A DNA stretch of 64,000 nucleotides from Congeria kusceri (taxonomy: Eukaryota > Mollusca > Bivalvia > Myida > Dreissenidae), in the NCBI GenBank assembly GCA_027627225.1, contig CM051025.1:52202181-52266180 (forward strand), given 5' to 3'. Below, piece after piece: positions 25,165 to 36,957 of this stretch. A program made the position numbers and the translations under genes. Under the pieces are notes generated by a model. That model saw nothing but the letters and a program-made list of their open reading frames with translations. It made no database searches and was not told where the DNA came from. The first letter of the stretch is position 1, and every line of letters starts with the position of its first letter.

Positions 25165-26777
25165 TCTGGTATGTTGATCTGTGACAAATTTTAGCACCAA
25201 CCAAAAAAGTGAAATGTCTATTTTGAAGCTAAAATGACAGTACTGTGGCCTGTTTGGCCTTCTTTCAAATATCAAACGAGAGTTTTGATTCGTCATTTAA
25301 CTATTACTTCAATTGGGATGCGTTTAATATGTGTGCATCCCTTCTAAACGTATTAATTCCCTTCACGCAATAATAATCTTTTAACACAGGTCTGCCAACT
25401 GTGTGCTGAACAAGATACGTTTAATAGTTGTATGTAAAACGTAAACAGTCACTGACACATCCAAATGTATTAAACATAAATTATTATTGCTAACATCGTT
25501 AGCCGCGAAGAATAAGTCTTCGAAATCAGTAATCTAAGTTTGGAAAGAATCCAACATTTAATTTTACTAAATTCCTTTGGTTGGTCAAACATTAACCATG
25601 GTGCTTTTTCTAAACTTATTGCTTATCGTGAACATTTTAATTAGGTATAACGATAGTAGAAAATTAAAACCAACTTAAGCACTTTACAAAGTGATCAATC
25701 TTAAATTGCTATCCATCGTTCAGCACTTTAACTTTTGATAGCAGCTTGCGAAGCCATCCTGTTTGGGGGAGTTCGGGCTTCCATCTATATCGGCAACGCT
25801 CGCATTAGCACATATCAACGTAGATTACTTGGCAGCATGTGATAATTCTCACTTGAAATAATTTCCAAATTGTACAAGCCGTAGTATTTGTCAATGTAGA
25901 AAATTACATCCCTACAAGGCGTGAATACTAGCAGGTTTAATTAGGAAGCTATCAAAATAAATACATAGCAATTAAGCGAGACAGTTCCCCTAATGGAAAG
26001 GAGCATGTTGTCAGAATAACAACCGGCTCGCAAATGAGATGATGGTATTAACGACTAGCATTCCAGCAGTTAATTGAATGCGCCCGTTCTTGTTAGTAAT
26101 TGTCCAACTTCCAAATTCCTTATACAATTAGGCGCCATTCCTGGAAAATAGATTGAGACCATATATCCTCCGAGAGGTAACAATAGAGAGCAGTGTCTGC
26201 TTGTATAGACGTACATATAAAGTTCTGTACGCGAAATCGCAAGCAATTGTACAGGCCATTTAACTAATGACCCGCACATCGGTACACAGAGCTCCAAGTA
26301 TTTTATTAAGGAATTATGAAGTGACGGTACAATGTTCAAACGACGTCTTATATTTGGTTCATTATTAAGTCTTTTAAACGTTTTGAATCGTACATTTACT
26401 TAAACTATTATTGGAAAATTTGTGTGAAGTGGTGATACTTGTCCCAGGCGACATGATTTACATGGCAACTACCCGCCCACGCACAGACGTACACATAGTT
26501 CAACCCACGATAAAACGTCACACAGTCTACTTCATCACATACATGTTTTAACTACCCAGGTATGCAATAATACTTGTATAATTAAACAAAGAGTAAAATT
26601 TGCATACACAATTATAACGTACTATATCTTAAAACGTTCAATGCTATAATGCGTAAGAATGCACGATGTTTAATGCAAAACTATGCTAAATCATCATACA
26701 TTGAATACTAAATGCATACATGTTGTTATGTTAAGTCCATAAATATGTTATATAAAAGTTGTCAGTCTTCTTCCATG

Positions 26778-27107
26778 TAAATGTGTAATACATCAATGTT
26801 GTCGTGCTAGCAAATGTGTAATACATAGAAGTTGTCATGCTAGTAAATGTGTAATACATAAAAGTTGTCATGCTAGTAAATGTGTAATACATAAAAGTTG
26901 TCATGCTAGTAAATGTGTAATACATAAAAGTTGTCATGCTGGTAAATGTGTAATACATAAAAGTTGTCATGCTAGTAAATGTGTAATACATAAAAGTTGT
27001 CACGCTAGTAAATGTGTAATACATAAAAGTTGTCATGCTAGTAAATGTGTAATACATAAAAGTTGTCATGCTAGTAAATGTGTAATACATAAAAGTTGTC
27101 ACGCTAA
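26778..27107. repeat. 33-bp tandem repeat, 10 copies
   Basis: The unit is TAAATGTGTAATACATAAAA followed by GTTGTCATGCTAG. As 33 is a multiple of three, the minus strand shows an 11-residue-periodic frame (26731-27123) with no sign of being a gene. Copy A has no array at the equivalent place (about 9740). Confidence 0.95.
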
Positions 27108-28840
27108 TTACATACATGTACATCGGTACATAACAGTTGTTTTATAATGAGAGATCGACCATATGCATATTGAGTACATCGTGCTACACGTGCCAACGGA
27201 TTGATAAAAAGTGACCTTTAGCAAAGCCTCGCATGCTGCCGTACTGTTGGCACAGCATTGACCATTGCTAAAATGTCATCCAAGTAAAAACATGCTTCTT
27301 CATTGTGTATATTTAGTACGTTGATCATTCAAATATTATACCTCGACATCCGATATTGATATACGTATTGTATACGTATGTTTGTAAAATATGTTTCGTC
27401 GTACATAATGAAATAATATTCCTATATGTTATGCAAATATTAAGATACGCAACGCCAGCTGTTGAACGACCGTTGTGTTGCAAGCATTTCATCAAAGCAA
27501 ATTTGCATGACATTGTTAATCTATCTGTATCTGCGAACGCTGGGCATGCTGTTACTAAATGCGCTAGAAAAAAAAACTGCGTGTGAAATTTCCCTTGTAT
27601 AAATTCCCAAAGATAGCTAATAAACATGCTGAAATCAAACGTATTACCTTCATTATGATATTTGAAAATTAAGATGAAGGAATTTAAATAATGAATGATT
27701 CCTGTTTTGTAAATCATGTTTAACATTCCGTGATGCCGTGAAATGGACAGTGTCCCAAAACAAGTTGGTTTTAATAGAATGAGTCACGGGAGAACGCCAA
27801 CGAGTAGGGTCTGAGACAATCGGTGATTTCTGTAATAAAAAGTTAAGATTGATAAATACTGGCCCCACTCGTAAGACAGTTATCAAACGCGTCATTGTCA
27901 CTACTAAAATACTCAAAAGTGAAAATGCTTCTTACATTTGAATTTGCGTTGGTATATGCTTATATATAAGACGATATGAGTTGAAGATCAGCTGTATTAG
28001 TGGGCCCTAGCCTATGGACCATACATGCCCCGCCCATTTACTTGTTTTTTTAATGAACCACCTATTAGAGATGCTTTCTCGTAATTTATTTTGCAGATAT
28101 AACTAAATATGTGTGCACACAACACATTTATATGAAACAACAACAGCATATAGCGCTTTCTTTCAATATGAACTACGCGAATATCAAATAGCATGCGCTC
28201 ACGCTTTTAATATTGCTCTTCATTTAGTCACTTTTTTGTCATCTTATTTGCCTGTTCAGATGTCTTGTGAGTATTTTAGTTCAAGAAAGTTCTTCTATGT
28301 ACATACGCAATTGGTTGAAATCACACAGGGGGTAAACTTCAAGTGTCAGAAACAGTTAGTTTAGTAAGCAATTTATTCGAGGCCTACGTGAAGAGGTGCG
28401 ACCCGTGTTACCAATGAGTAATTATTCAGCACTTAGACCTTCTTTTACGAACTAATATCGCTATGTATTCATAAATAAATCGGCACTTTCATAAAATACT
28501 TAACACGTTTAAGTAAATTAGATTAAACTGTATAATTATTTCAAGCAAAATATTGCTTATCCGCTTTTTTGCACACTTGTGAACTTTACGTCGACGGTAA
28601 TTTCGTTTTTTAAAATCTTTTCCAATATAACAACTTGTTGCATATTTTCCAACATAGATAAAATACCAACCGTATTATATAGATTTGTCTTGAAAATAGT
28701 AAGAAAACGTTCGAGATGTTTTCCGGTTTTGTTTCAATTTAACTGCCTGTAACGTACGTAATAAAATATAAATGTTCTCGAAAGTACATAAATTTCAATC
28801 TAGGTCATTGAAATCTTATTATTGAAATCGGCAAAGTTTC

Positions 28841-29011
28841 CCAAGAAAAAATCTGCACAAAATATCATAAATGATTGATAGAAATCACGCAAGGAAACTC
28901 TAGGCATGTCAGAAGCCATTCTTCTGATGGAAGATGCTGACACGTTCATCCAGAGGTGCTGTCTATGTCACCTACAAAATGATCAAGAAGTCACATTCTC
29001 AAGGCTTTGTC
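28841..29011. other. Strongly conserved 171-bp block (copy B)
   Basis: Partner of 11778-11948. The three differences seen cluster at CGCAAGGAAACTCTAGGC versus CGCAAGGGAACCCTTGGC. Its right end runs into the 19-bp triplication that is found only in B. Confidence 0.5.
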
Positions 29012-29049
29012 ACATTCTCAAGGCTTTGTCACATTCTCAAGGCTTTGTC
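28992..29049. repeat. 19-bp triplication
   Basis: CACATTCTCAAGGCTTTGT occurs three times in tandem; copy A has it once (about 11929-11947). Recent slippage or duplication in B. Confidence 0.9.
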
Positions 29050-29509
29050 GCATGCGTCTTTAAATAGGCTATTGTTACGAAATAATATTTAATTGATGGT
29101 AAAATAACAGGCCGCGATTGATGTCGAATAACTACACAATCATGTTAAAATCGTGCATCATAATACGTCTTGTTTTCTGTTATTAGAAATATAAATTATA
29201 ACAAAGCACGTGATTTAAATATATCGTCTGCATTAGACTCACAAAATAACGATATAAATTTGTGTGTCACCCAATAACGATTTTAAAGATTTAATGCTTT
29301 TTTTTTTATAGATCTGCTACATGTAATTACTTTCATGTTCATTTTCGTAAGTAGTGAAATCGTATTTAAACCACAAGTGGTGACATCGGTTGTAACATAA
29401 ATAATATGTTTTCTCACGTTCTATTATTCCACAACAAATGACTATTTATTTAAAGCTAAGTAGTGAAATTTAGAAACATATCAGTGAGATACATCCCTTT
29501 ATTATACCT

Positions 29510-30049
29510 CACTTGATTATTTCTCTATATAATGCATATAAACTGCAGCGGGCAACAATTTGATATGTCGCCCGGCAATGTCGCCCGCTACCGCTATGTC
29601 GCCCGGTACGCAAATGATACGGGATTTAGCTTAATTTAAATTATGTGTCATGTAGAGGTTTGATTGTTAATATTTCTGTATCAGACGACATTGATCATTA
29701 TGGCAAGGTTTGCAAGTATATGTAATTGATTTCTTTACTTTGATTTTGTTTGGTACAATAAAATTAATATTGACTTCCTTGAGGGTGATAGTGCGTCTCG
29801 TCAACCCTCGATAAACACTGTCGACCTCGGCTAAAGCCTCGGTCGACAGTGTTGCCCGGGTTACAAGACGCACTGTCACCCTCAAGGAAGTCAATATTTA
29901 TATAATATCATCACCGAAACGGAGACGATTTACATATTTTCACTTGCGCAAGCGCTCGTGAAAATATTAATTGTCTTCCTTTCCTGTGATGATAGCACGC
30001 TTTATCACACCGAAAACAAAAACATATTCGCTATATACCACTTGATTAT
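29510..30049. mobile_element. Insertion-like block found only in copy B
   Basis: Copy A goes directly from TTATTCCGCAACCAATTATT to TTTTTATGGTACTGCGACAG (13137-13185). B carries an extra block between the matching sequences. CACTTGATTAT occurs at both borders (29510-29520 and 30039-30049), resembling an 11-base target duplication or recombining direct repeats. A long hairpin (29764-29898) sits inside. No coding frame seen. Confidence 0.45.
29764..29898. repeat. Long inverted repeat (hairpin)
   Basis: Arms ATATTGACTTCCTTGAGGGT and ACCCTCAAGGAAGTCAATAT, extended inward by GATAGTGCGTCT / AGACGCACTGTC. The centre is another short palindrome (GTCGACC...GGTCGAC). Non-autonomous element or cruciform-forming sequence. 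Confidence 0.85.
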
Positions 30050-30459
30050 CTTTTTGCCTATTTATGGTACTGCGACAGCACAAGTTTGAAATCGTTAAAA
30101 TTCTATACAACAGATGCATTTGTTTGTGGACTGTGTAGTAATTTTTAGAAAATATAATGTCTTTTGTGTATTATATTTATAAGGTATTATAAGGAAGAAA
30201 TATAAACACTGCATCCTATCAGTTAAAAAATGTAAACAATATAAGACATTTTCTAAGCGTGGGTGTTACTTGGTTTCTGGAATGACAAATGTACTTTAGA
30301 AGCGTGTATCGTTTTTGTTCTGACAAAATGCGGAAATTAAACCTTTACTGTTGACATTGGCTGGATATATTGTTGGACAGACATACACGTGTAAATGTTT
30401 TTATGTATACTAGTACGCTATTTTGCTCAAATAAATCCGCACGCAGCATGATTTATCTG

Positions 30460-30660
30460 CTAGAATTTGTAATTCCACATGCCATGGTTGACATCATCTA
30501 CTGCTCTGACTGGTGCACCTGAGCTAACACGTTCCACGTTTTTCGTTATCCTCCTTCTGGCGCAGGGATGCTTCAAATCGCACACAGGATACGTGTCACT
30601 ATAGACTGGATTCTGCGTTGCCAACGTGTGATTGTGATTAAGATGTAATTTTAGCTGTTG
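30460..30660 (-). other. B counterpart of the conserved open frame
   Basis: Minus-strand frame containing ATQNPVYSDTY, LKHPCARRR, SSGAPVRAV and NHGMWNYKF, parallel to the copy A frame at 14022-14249. It ends at a stop just after WNYKF, where A reads on. Unknown function, possibly a shared coding remnant. Confidence 0.3.
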
Positions 30661-30850
30661 CGGCGTAGTTGTTGAAGAAAAACGCGCCAGTATGGTAAAC
30701 GTTTTGCATGTTTGTTGGAACAACATTTGATTTAAAGCTATGCATCTCATTATAAGCCTGACGATATAAAGCGTTTAATTTGGTCAGATCATGCTGAAAA
30801 TTCTATATTGCTTTGAGACTGGTATCTATTTGTAAAAACTTTACTAAAAG

Positions 30851-32321
30851 TCAGTTGAGTCTGTTTAGCTCTCCATACAGCTATATATCTAGCGCGCTAA
30901 TTAACAACATAAATAATGCATATAAGAATGCACTATGAAATGTATGTACGTTATATGAAATACTAGTTGATTCATTATCAAATGAAATAGTGGTATAATT
31001 TTTACTCTTATGTCAGATATAATATCTCCAATATATATGATTTATTTATTTATAATTCACTAGTATGCATATTTTTTGTTTGCAATATAGTTTTAGACTG
31101 TAGGTTCAAACCAACAGGATTTAGCATGGTTGTCTTTGAATGAAACAGAAATTGTCTTACAATAAATGCATTCATGTATTTTCTTCTCTATTGCTTCCTC
31201 CACATCTATCGCGTGTATAGACGAAGAAAACACAACAAAATTACTGGGTATGAGACAAGCTAGCAAAAGAGAGGAGTTTACAACAGCTATTACCTAAATT
31301 GACTCGGGTTTTGTCAATCCAAATGGTTTTTTAAGTGCTCGGATCTTTATAAGGCCGGCATCTAAGGTGATGGATGAGACTGCGCTAATCGAATATTGAA
31401 ATGGGTCTCACAAACCTATAACTGCGTGTTGCCTTTTCATAATGTATATCTTAACTATTGATAGTGAATGATACAGTTTACCTAAAGTCTCTCACTTCTA
31501 TTCGGTTAACGGTTATAGTATATTATAACTCTTGAGACCTTCAGTTCATCTGGTTCAAAAAATCAAGCGAGTATATTGTAGGGTGGGAGGTGTTGTGGTA
31601 CATGATCTAATATTATATTTATAATTATTATATTGTATTTATAATAACAATGTTTAGTTTGTACATTGCACATACGATCTGTGTTATAGGTGTATGTTTG
31701 TATGTCGATGAGATTGTGATGCATAACTGAAATAAATGTTCTGTTCTCTTCTGTACATCTAGGCAAACCGGTGATTTTTTGTATAGATGAGACAAGAGTA
31801 ATTTACAACGGGAATTTCCCTAAATTATAGTGAACTACGTTTGCTTTCCTTACATTTTACATTACGTATTACAGATAAGTGGTCACGGTTCTGTTACGCC
31901 ATTAAATCTAGGTCATTAAACACATTTTCCAGACACGAATGAAACTTTCATTAAAAAAAACACAACACAATTTAATACATTAAAACTGTAACGTCATTGT
32001 TGAAGTTTTGCTACTGTAACGCAGAAGTGATGTGTTTACGACATAAACCAGAACATAAGAAACGTAGACAATGCTGAGAACATGGATGACCCGGCTAAAA
32101 ACCCGAATCCTTGCACAGTATTATTAAGCTAATATAAATTAAGGGGTTTTGTTGCCATTTGGAGAGCGTCTCCTGTGATTTTGTCACCCAATGAAACTAC
32201 AAGTATTTTAATTCCATAAACTAGTTATAAGATCGAAAGAATTAAACCTCTTGCAGTTGCCTCGATATACGAGGTAGTGCATTAAAATACCTCTCAATAT
32301 AACTAAGATACTATAAGGGTA
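30851..32321. other. No recognised gene
   Basis: AT-rich sequence, including a TATTATA-rich stretch at 31600-31660. No convincing frame or repeat. Confidence 0.4.
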
Positions 32322-32564
32322 AGAAGGGTGATATGTTTGCATTCGATATCTAGGCAATAATGATAATACGCCATGATATGTCGCATGTACAGATGTCTAG
32401 ATAGAAGGGTGATATGTTTGCATTCGATATCTAGGCAATAATGATAATACGCCATGATATGTCGCATGTACAGATGTCTAGATAGAAGGGTGACATGTTT
32501 GCATTCGATATCTAGGCAATAATGATAATACGCCATGATATGTCGCATGTACAGATGTCTAGAT
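32322..32564. repeat. 81-bp tandem repeat, 3 copies
   Basis: Units start AGAAGGGTGATATGTTTGCA at 32322, 32403 and 32484 and end CAGATGTCTAGAT. Only one base difference was seen (GTGATATG / GTGACATG). The 27-residue-periodic minus-strand frame is a by-product. Confidence 0.95.
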
Positions 32565-33625
32565 TACTAATTTTTGGTTTCAAGAAAAACAAACTAAAAC
32601 ACTTTCATTATACTCATATAATATGTTAGAACATAAATGCTATTTGCATATTAATACTCTGTACAACAACAGTCAAACTGTGCTCATTGCACGCCAAAAC
32701 AACAATACTAGGTTCACCGAAAGCATGATAAAATAATAAAATTATATTATTATAACTATATAAATATGTTTAAAACGAGAAAAAGAACAAATCCACTAAA
32801 ATAAAAATAAGAGTGCTCATAAAGTCATTTTAAATACAGCATAATCAGCTTCAAACAGTCATATATATTTAGTTGACACATGTATTTCAAGTTACCGGAC
32901 TATTAAGCTTACCAGATAATAAACTAAAATTTTCTCAACAAAATAACAGGTTGAAATGTTGAAGGTAGTGAATCTTGCAGTTTCAATAAACGCTGATTCC
33001 GCTAAGATTGCAATGTTGTGACGTCACACTAACTTTTCACGTGTCTGACACGTGGGTTTATGCACGTGAATGTTTCAAACTGAGCCTATCGCGTGTCCAT
33101 TGATAGGTCCCTTATAACCACAAAAAGTACGAAATACACAAATAGTACACATATAACCCGACTTTGCTAGTATTTATAACATGTTAATAACTATAGTTAT
33201 TATACATTCGAAATAATACAGGAAATCGTATCAAATATACATCTTTAAATCAAAGAGTACATAAATGACTGTTATCATATATAATGCACACATACAAGTA
33301 CAGTCATAGCAGTTGAACAGTTTATTCCTTAAATATACTGCAAAACGGAAAAAGGTTGGCGATAGAAAAAAAAAACATATGGATGTTTAACCAAAATATT
33401 ACAACATCGACATTGATAAAACAGGGATATAATTTAAAGAATTAAATATATCCAATGTTCATTAAAAACGTCAGGTCAATAACACACAATAACACACATA
33501 TTAGATCTAACTTTGAAATTTCCACATGCTATGCAATATTGCATGCAAAGTTATGTATATTACCAAAATGTATAGTTATAGAAAACTTAGAGACTGTATA
33601 GTACACACAGAACTATTAACACGTA
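32565..33625. other. Intergenic stretch with a motif cluster
   Basis: AT-rich. The notable content is the CRE/E-box cluster at 33019-33068, annotated separately. No frame supported. Confidence 0.4.
33019..33068. promoter_or_regulatory. CRE plus three CACGTG E-boxes
   Basis: TGACGTCA at 33019-33026 and CACGTG at 33038-33043, 33049-33054 and 33063-33068. The first two E-boxes form an inverted repeat, CACGTGTCTGACACGTG. Four palindromic bZIP/bHLH-type sites in 50 bases of AT-rich DNA suggest an enhancer or promoter. No adjacent gene start was found. Confidence 0.4.
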
Positions 33626-33957
33626 TACTGTAAATCATTTTATTTGCAGTGATTTAAATGTCGCGCATTGTTGACAACCCGCTAATCGCGCGGTTGTAAA
33701 TTCGCGCATTTGTCTTTTTATCACGCATTTTCTTTAAAAACAATAATCCTGTAAATAAAATATATGAAAATAACATATATATAGTTTTTTGGAAATTTTC
33801 CTAATGATATATTCGTTTAAAACATTATAGTCAATCAATGTATATAGACAACAGACTTATACAAAGAGTATATCTTTACGCGGGGTCATAAATTCGCGCA
33901 ACGCTCGTAGGACGAAATACGCGAAATTTAAACCACGGCGAATTTACATCAGGTATT
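33626..33957. mobile_element. MITE with TTCGCG-rich inverted ends
   Basis: The left end (TACTGTAAATCATTTTATTT, GATTTAAATGTCGCG) is mirrored by the right end (CGCGAAATTTAAACCACGGC, GAATTTACATCAGGTA). The interior has further GCGCGAATTTAC-type motifs and no gene. Confidence 0.6.
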
Positions 33958-34234
33958 GAAAAATAAATACGCAGGCACATCCGCATAATCAAACATTCAA
34001 GTACAGTAGTTAAAGCTTTTGATTTGTCACGGAGTATCTTACACACATAGCTATTTCAGCAACACTTATTGTCACACTGCTCACACATTTTACAAAACAC
34101 GTCGATCACATATCTGGTATTTATAAGTATATACAAATCTGTACAACAAAAACAAGCAAACAGCAAAATTGTCAGTCGCTGGGTTTTTTTTGCAGACGAA
34201 CAGATCCAAAGTGGTCCAAACATCAATTATTATA

Positions 34235-34456
34235 TGAGGCGCATTGTTGGAAAACCAGGCTTAATGCAAGTGCGTAAATTTTCGTCCTGGATCAGCCTGT
34301 GCGGATCCGGCACGGCACTTCCCGCCTACAGTAGATTTATAATTGGAAGAGACTTCTTTGAAAATACCATAAAAGTGGAAAGTGTCTACTGCATAGGCTG
34401 ATCCGGGACGACACTTAACGCACTTGCATTAAACCGGTTTTCCAACGACATGCCTC
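34235..34456. mobile_element. Short TIR element, second copy
   Basis: Same family as 4035-4280. Ends are GAGGCGCATTGTTGGAAAAC and the inverted GTTTTCCAACGACATGCCTC. Flanks ATTATTATAT and AATTATATTT suggest an AT-rich target duplication. A chance plus-strand frame runs through it. Confidence 0.8.
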
Positions 34457-35070
34457 AATTATATTTGTAATGTTTAATATGTTTTCTGTAAACACACAAT
34501 TGTAATTCCAAAATCCAGTTAAACGACACTCCACACCCAAGGTTTCGCGCAGTTTTCAAGCTAGCGACGCTTAAAACAATGGAGTCGTTGAGCAAAGAGA
34601 AAGAACGTCTAAATATTGTTCTGCCCCGTCACTCCACTTAGAAAATCACACCATAGGAATATTATTTATCAATAAGGAAAGAATGTGAAACCTATGTTGA
34701 ACTATCGAACAATAGTCAGCAACAATGACGTAATAAGGCTGATGACGTGAACTCGTGACGTAACACTGGCAGCCCCGCCCTTTGATCCCAATGGCAGCGT
34801 ACCCTCGCCTGCAATTAAACGATACTATTATTTTCATTACACACATTGAAAATTCATCAAATAATATATAACATATTATAGAGTATAAAAAAACTGCATT
34901 TGGGGTTTGGGCAGTGTGTTTAAGCACGTGACTATGCACTGACTGAAGACCAAGAAGAGACTTTCAAGATCCATTGAAGATTCGTAAAATAGGTCTAACC
35001 AGACAAACACCGGCCCCAAATGGAAAAATTTAGAAATTTAATCCAAAACCTTCCAACATACTGTGAGACC
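34457..35070. other. Intergenic, promoter-like motifs
   Basis: Contains the CRE-like cluster at 34724-34890. The 97-codon minus-strand frame at 34646-34939 is not recognised. Confidence 0.3.
34724..34890 (+). promoter_or_regulatory. Candidate promoter: CRE half-site cluster and TATA
   Basis: Three TGACGT motifs (34726, 34743, 34757) lie within about 35 bases, followed by CCCCGCCC, CCAATGG near 34788 and TATAAAA at 34884-34890. The order suits a plus-strand promoter, but the TATA box is about 95 bases from CCAAT and no gene is seen downstream. Confidence 0.25.
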
Positions 35071-35188
35071 AACTACTAGTATTGTTGAAATAGTTTACCG
35101 CGACATGCGTCAACTACTAGTATTGTTGAAATAGTTTACCGCGACATGCGTCAACTACTAGTATTGTTGAAATAGTTTACCGCGACAT
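35071..35188. repeat. 41-bp tandem repeat, about 3 copies
   Basis: AACTACTAGTATTGTTGAAA with TAGTTTACCGCGACATGCGTC, starting at 35071, 35112 and 35153. Copies are identical where they overlap. Confidence 0.95.
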
Positions 35189-35257
35189 GACGACACCAGC
35201 TTTCGTCGTTCTACATTAATGCAATATTTCTTCACTATAATACAAATATGTTATTGT

Positions 35258-35367
35258 TAGCTGTGCAATATCATGTGATGGTGCACAGCGAAATCCATAT
35301 TAAACGAGGCGACAGCCGAGTTCAATGTGGATTTCGCTGTGCACCATCACATGATATTGCACAGCTA
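35258..35367. repeat. Long near-perfect hairpin
   Basis: Arms TAGCTGTGCAATATCATGTG with ATGGTGCACAGCGAAATCC and their reverse complements, around a short loop with CGAGGCGACAGCCGAG. Each arm is about 44 bases. MITE-like or cruciform-forming. Confidence 0.9.
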
Positions 35368-35877
35368 AAAAGTCCATACTTGTTTTATTATATGACTTAT
35401 AAAATAAAAGACAGCTGATAAAACAACAACAACAAACAACAAAACACATTTATCTATGTTCTTATTAGTCATCTGCCTTATAGTAAAAAAAAAAATTAGT
35501 CTATACCTATCGTTTACCTACCATCATTAATACATACTGAATTCAACATTAAAATGCGACACAGCGTATTCGCTACTAGCGTTATCTTGTTCCGTATTAT
35601 AGACTTGTAACTCGAGTATTTTTTGTGTCAAAACAAACACACGGTCGAATTCAGAAATTGTTGAAATGCATATTTACAACTTCAATAATGCACATTTCAA
35701 CCTAGATATCTATGTTTGCATATACTTTTATAATAAATAAATCATAAATAAAATATTTTGCTTATCTTAACTCCCGTTAACGTTTTTTTTTCCTAGATGC
35801 ACCGGTACCAAATTTCTTAGACAACGTTCAACATATCCAGAAACACACCTAAAAAGTTTTCTCCTGTTTTATCACAA
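35368..35877. other. No recognised content
   Basis: AT-rich with A tracts and a CAACAACAACAAACAAC stretch. No gene. Confidence 0.4.
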
Positions 35878-36957
35878 CTAGAATTATCACATGAGTGACG
35901 GATATACCCCACAATATGGTCTTGTCACAAAAGTATGGCATCCATTCGAAAGAAATGACAGAGAGAGAATGCTTTAATTAGTGAATGGTCAACAGTGCAT
36001 TTGGAAAAATTTAATTTCAATAGGAGCCATAACTCTGTCAACATTTAGTGGTTTGTAATCAAAGTTGAACTTGATCTGTATTTTATGATGTTAGACCTAT
36101 GTACCAAAAATAATTTAAATATGTAAAGCCTTTCATGAGTTATTGTCCATGTTTTGGGGAATGTAAGTAAAAAAAGGGGCCATAACTGTGTCAAAATTTA
36201 GTGGTTTGTAGCCAATGTAGAACCTGACCTGTATTTTATGATGCTTCGCATGTGTACCAATAATTATTTAAATAGGTCAAGCCAAGCCATAACTCTGTTA
36301 AAATTTAGTGGTTTGAAACCAAAGTCGAACTTGACCCGTATTTTGTGATGCTACACATGTACACCAAGAATTATTTGAATATGTCAAGCCATTCTTGTTT
36401 TGGGGGAATTTTAAGTCGAAAAAGGGCCATAACTCTGTCAATATTTAGTGGTTTGTAACCAACATCGAACTTGATCTGTATTCTATGATGTTACACATGT
36501 GTACCACAAATTATTTGAATTTGTCCAGCCTCTTGAGTTATCATCCGGAAACCATGTTTGTAGGGAATTTTAAGTCGAAAAGGGGCCATAACTCTGTCAA
36601 AATTTAGTGGTTTGTATCCAACATCGAACTTGACCTGTATTCTATGATGTTACACATGTGTACCAAACATTATTTGAATATGTAAAGCCTTTCTTTAGTT
36701 ATCATCTGAAAACCATGTGTTTAGGAAATTTTACGTCGAAAAGGGACCATAACTCTATCAAAACTTAGTGGTTTGTAACCAACATCGAACTTGACCTGTT
36801 ATTATGAATATTATTTGAATATGCCAAGCCTTTCTTGCGTTATAATCCGGAAACAAAAAACCAACAGTCCGACAGACCGGCAGACCGACCGACACACCGA
36901 CAAGCTCACTCCTATATCCCCCCCCCCCTAGACTTCGTTTGTTAGTGTATAATCAAC
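35878..36957. repeat. CCATAACTCTGTC interspersed repeat, full copy
   Basis: Starts CTAGAATTATCACATGAGTG and GGATATACCCC, then about six diverged units of roughly 115-170 bases (CCATAACTCTGTCAAAATTT, GTGGTTTGTAACCAA, ACACATGTGTACCA). It ends CCGACAAGCTCACTCCTATA with a C tract. A second copy is at 38751-40185. A common bivalve repeat type; no coding. Confidence 0.75.

Larger units (their letters stand above)
25165..30850 (+). repeat. Copy B of the long direct duplication
   Basis: Same order and orientation as 7895-14730, starting about 17 kb further on. B lacks about 0.9 kb present in A (12060-13000), carries a 33-bp array and a 19-bp triplication that A lacks, and has an extra block at about 29510-30049. 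Identity varies: low in the first 500 bases, high at 25790-26310 and highest at 28841-29011. Confidence 0.8.

Noticed and set aside
26731..27123. 130-codon frame of FTSMTTFMYYT repeats
   Set aside because: Artefact of the 33-bp tandem repeat; no start, splice or homology support.
7895..30850. LTR retrotransposon with copies A and B as LTRs
   Set aside because: The copies are 6-7 kb, lack TG...CA ends, and no gag, protease, RT or integrase lies between them.
32303..32548. 81-codon frame with 27-residue repeats
   Set aside because: Artefact of the 81-bp triplication.
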